Source of the DNA: Scatosoma sp045594025
GTDB lineage: Bacteria > Bacillota > Clostridia > Christensenellales > Borkfalkiaceae
DNA: 13,262 bases
Assembly (NCBI GenBank): GCA_045594025.1
Contig: JAZNXS010000022.1
Coordinates: 1-13,262, forward strand
Reading direction: 5' to 3'
In this document: piece by piece, positions 12,593-13,262 of the stretch
How the letters are laid out: every line of letters starts with the position of its first letter
Numbering within the stretch: position 1 is the first letter of the stretch
Notes under the pieces: generated by a model
Databases searched by the model: none
Seen by the model: only the letters and a program-made list of their open reading frames with translations
What the model was told of the DNA's origin: nothing
Program-made: the position numbers and the translations under genes

Positions 12593-13262
12593 TTATACAC
12601 TCATAATTAAGCGTATTTTACCGATTATCGGATATTGTGCATAATTGACAATTACGGGAATACTAACAATTTTGTCGTAAAAAGAAAAGCCCTGACTTTC
12701 GTCAGGACTATTCGTATTTAATGGGCTGTTGTAAATAATTTTGATTTCATCATCGAAAAGTACGATTTCTTTCACGTAATAATTGATGATGAGCAACGGC
12801 TCGGTTTTCAATAACTGTTTATAAAAATCACGGACTTGTTTTTCGGTTACGCGCATAGCGGTTTTACTTCGTTCAATCGTAATCAAGCGTTCTAATTCTT
12901 CTTGACGTGATTCCAACTCTTTCAAACGTTTACTCGTCGTATTTGTAAAAATGCCGTGTTCAATAGCTGTCATAATGTTGTTGATTGCCGTTTCATTTTG
13001 CTTTTGCTCCTTTTCAAGTATGACTAAATTGCTGTTTGTTTTAATCAATTCTTCTTGCTTTTTCATAACCGTCTGCACAACGTATTCAATTTGCTTTTGG
13101 TCGTTTAAAAGTTCAATAATAGAGTTTAGTACAAATTCTTCTAAAATGTCTTTGCGAATAGCTGTTTTCTTACAATTATTTTTACGATTTTTCCGTCCGT
13201 TACATTTGTAATAATACTTTTTCGTACCGTTTTTGGCAGTACCGCTTTCAGCGTTGATATTC
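12593..13262 (-). CDS. Large serine recombinase, C-terminal part (runs off right edge)
   Basis: The minus strand is open from the window edge to TAA at 12593-12595, giving 222 residues. The visible part begins in the zinc-ribbon region: AESGTAKNGTKKYYYKCNGR, then a second cysteine in KNNCKKTAIRKDILEEFV. A long charged coiled coil follows (about EELIKTNSNLVILEKEQKQN to SRQEELERLITIERSK), then the domain ending KEIVLFDDEIKIIYN. This order is typical of large serine integrases of conjugative or mobilisable elements and phages. The catalytic serine domain lies outside the window. An apparent GTG start at 13078 is not the true start. The DNA is more AT-rich than its neighbours, consistent with transfer. 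The gene converges on the tRNA cluster and ends 2 bp after the structured element. Confidence 0.88.
   Translation of the reverse strand, partial: NINAESGTAKNGTKKYYYKCNGRKNRKNNCKKTAIRKDILEEFVLNSIIELLNDQKQIEYVVQTVMKKQEELIKTNSNLVILEKEQKQNETAINNIMTAIEHGIFTNTTSKRLKELESRQEELERLITIERSKTAMRVTEKQVRDFYKQLLKTEPLLIINYYVKEIVLFDDEIKIIYNSPLNTNSPDESQGFSFYDKIVSIPVIVNYAQYPIIGKIRLIMSV

Noticed and set aside
12378..12600. Short frames on both strands over the structured element
   Set aside because: Neither has a good start site or family resemblance, and the base pairing of the inverted repeats explains the sequence better.

Overview
The window looks like chromosomal DNA from an anaerobic, endospore-forming member of the Clostridia. 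The evidence is a complete spoIVA gene, strong Shine-Dalgarno sites, Firmicutes-type tRNAs with encoded CCA, a lysine (L-box) riboswitch, and moderate base composition. A gut lineage such as Christensenellales is possible, but that is inference from overall style and not from a marker.

Left part (1-830): the 5' end of a lipoprotein gene runs off the left edge on the minus strand. Beside it is an intact tRNA-Pro(CGG) with a strong terminator. About 190 bp upstream lies a second, truncated copy of the 5' half of the same tRNA, directly behind a near-consensus promoter. This looks like a recombination or integration scar.

Lysine/diaminopimelate block (833-3919, minus strand): a consensus promoter, a lysine riboswitch with an intrinsic terminator, then asd, dapA and dapB. 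The three enzymes convert aspartyl phosphate to tetrahydrodipicolinate, which feeds lysine, peptidoglycan and spore dipicolinate. High lysine should terminate the leader transcript.

Middle (4003-5893, plus strand): a gene with its own promoter encodes a YesL/DUF624-like membrane protein with a long charged tail. It is followed by about 480 bp without a gene. That gap holds two copies of a 90-bp tandem repeat and then an array of about nine small hairpins. Most hairpins have 3-nt loops, the stem sequences all differ, and the hairpins are joined by near-constant 7-nt linkers.

Operon (5894-10030, plus strand): a SAM methyltransferase, the redox chaperone Hsp33, a TPR protein and a helical-repeat protein are tightly packed or overlapping. 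The operon ends in a terminator that overlaps a SigE-like promoter for spoIVA (10138-11604). A previously easy-to-miss 48-codon gene with a strong ribosome binding site follows spoIVA.

Right part (11895-13262): a strong promoter drives tRNA-fMet, tRNA-Met and tRNA-Glu, closed by tandem terminators. Next comes a roughly 180-nt sequence that folds into a long rod. Its G-U wobbles favour the plus strand and a promoter candidate sits at the right place, so it may be a structured non-coding RNA. Convergent to it, and running off the right edge, is the C-terminal part of a large serine recombinase. This suggests that a mobile element begins or ends here.
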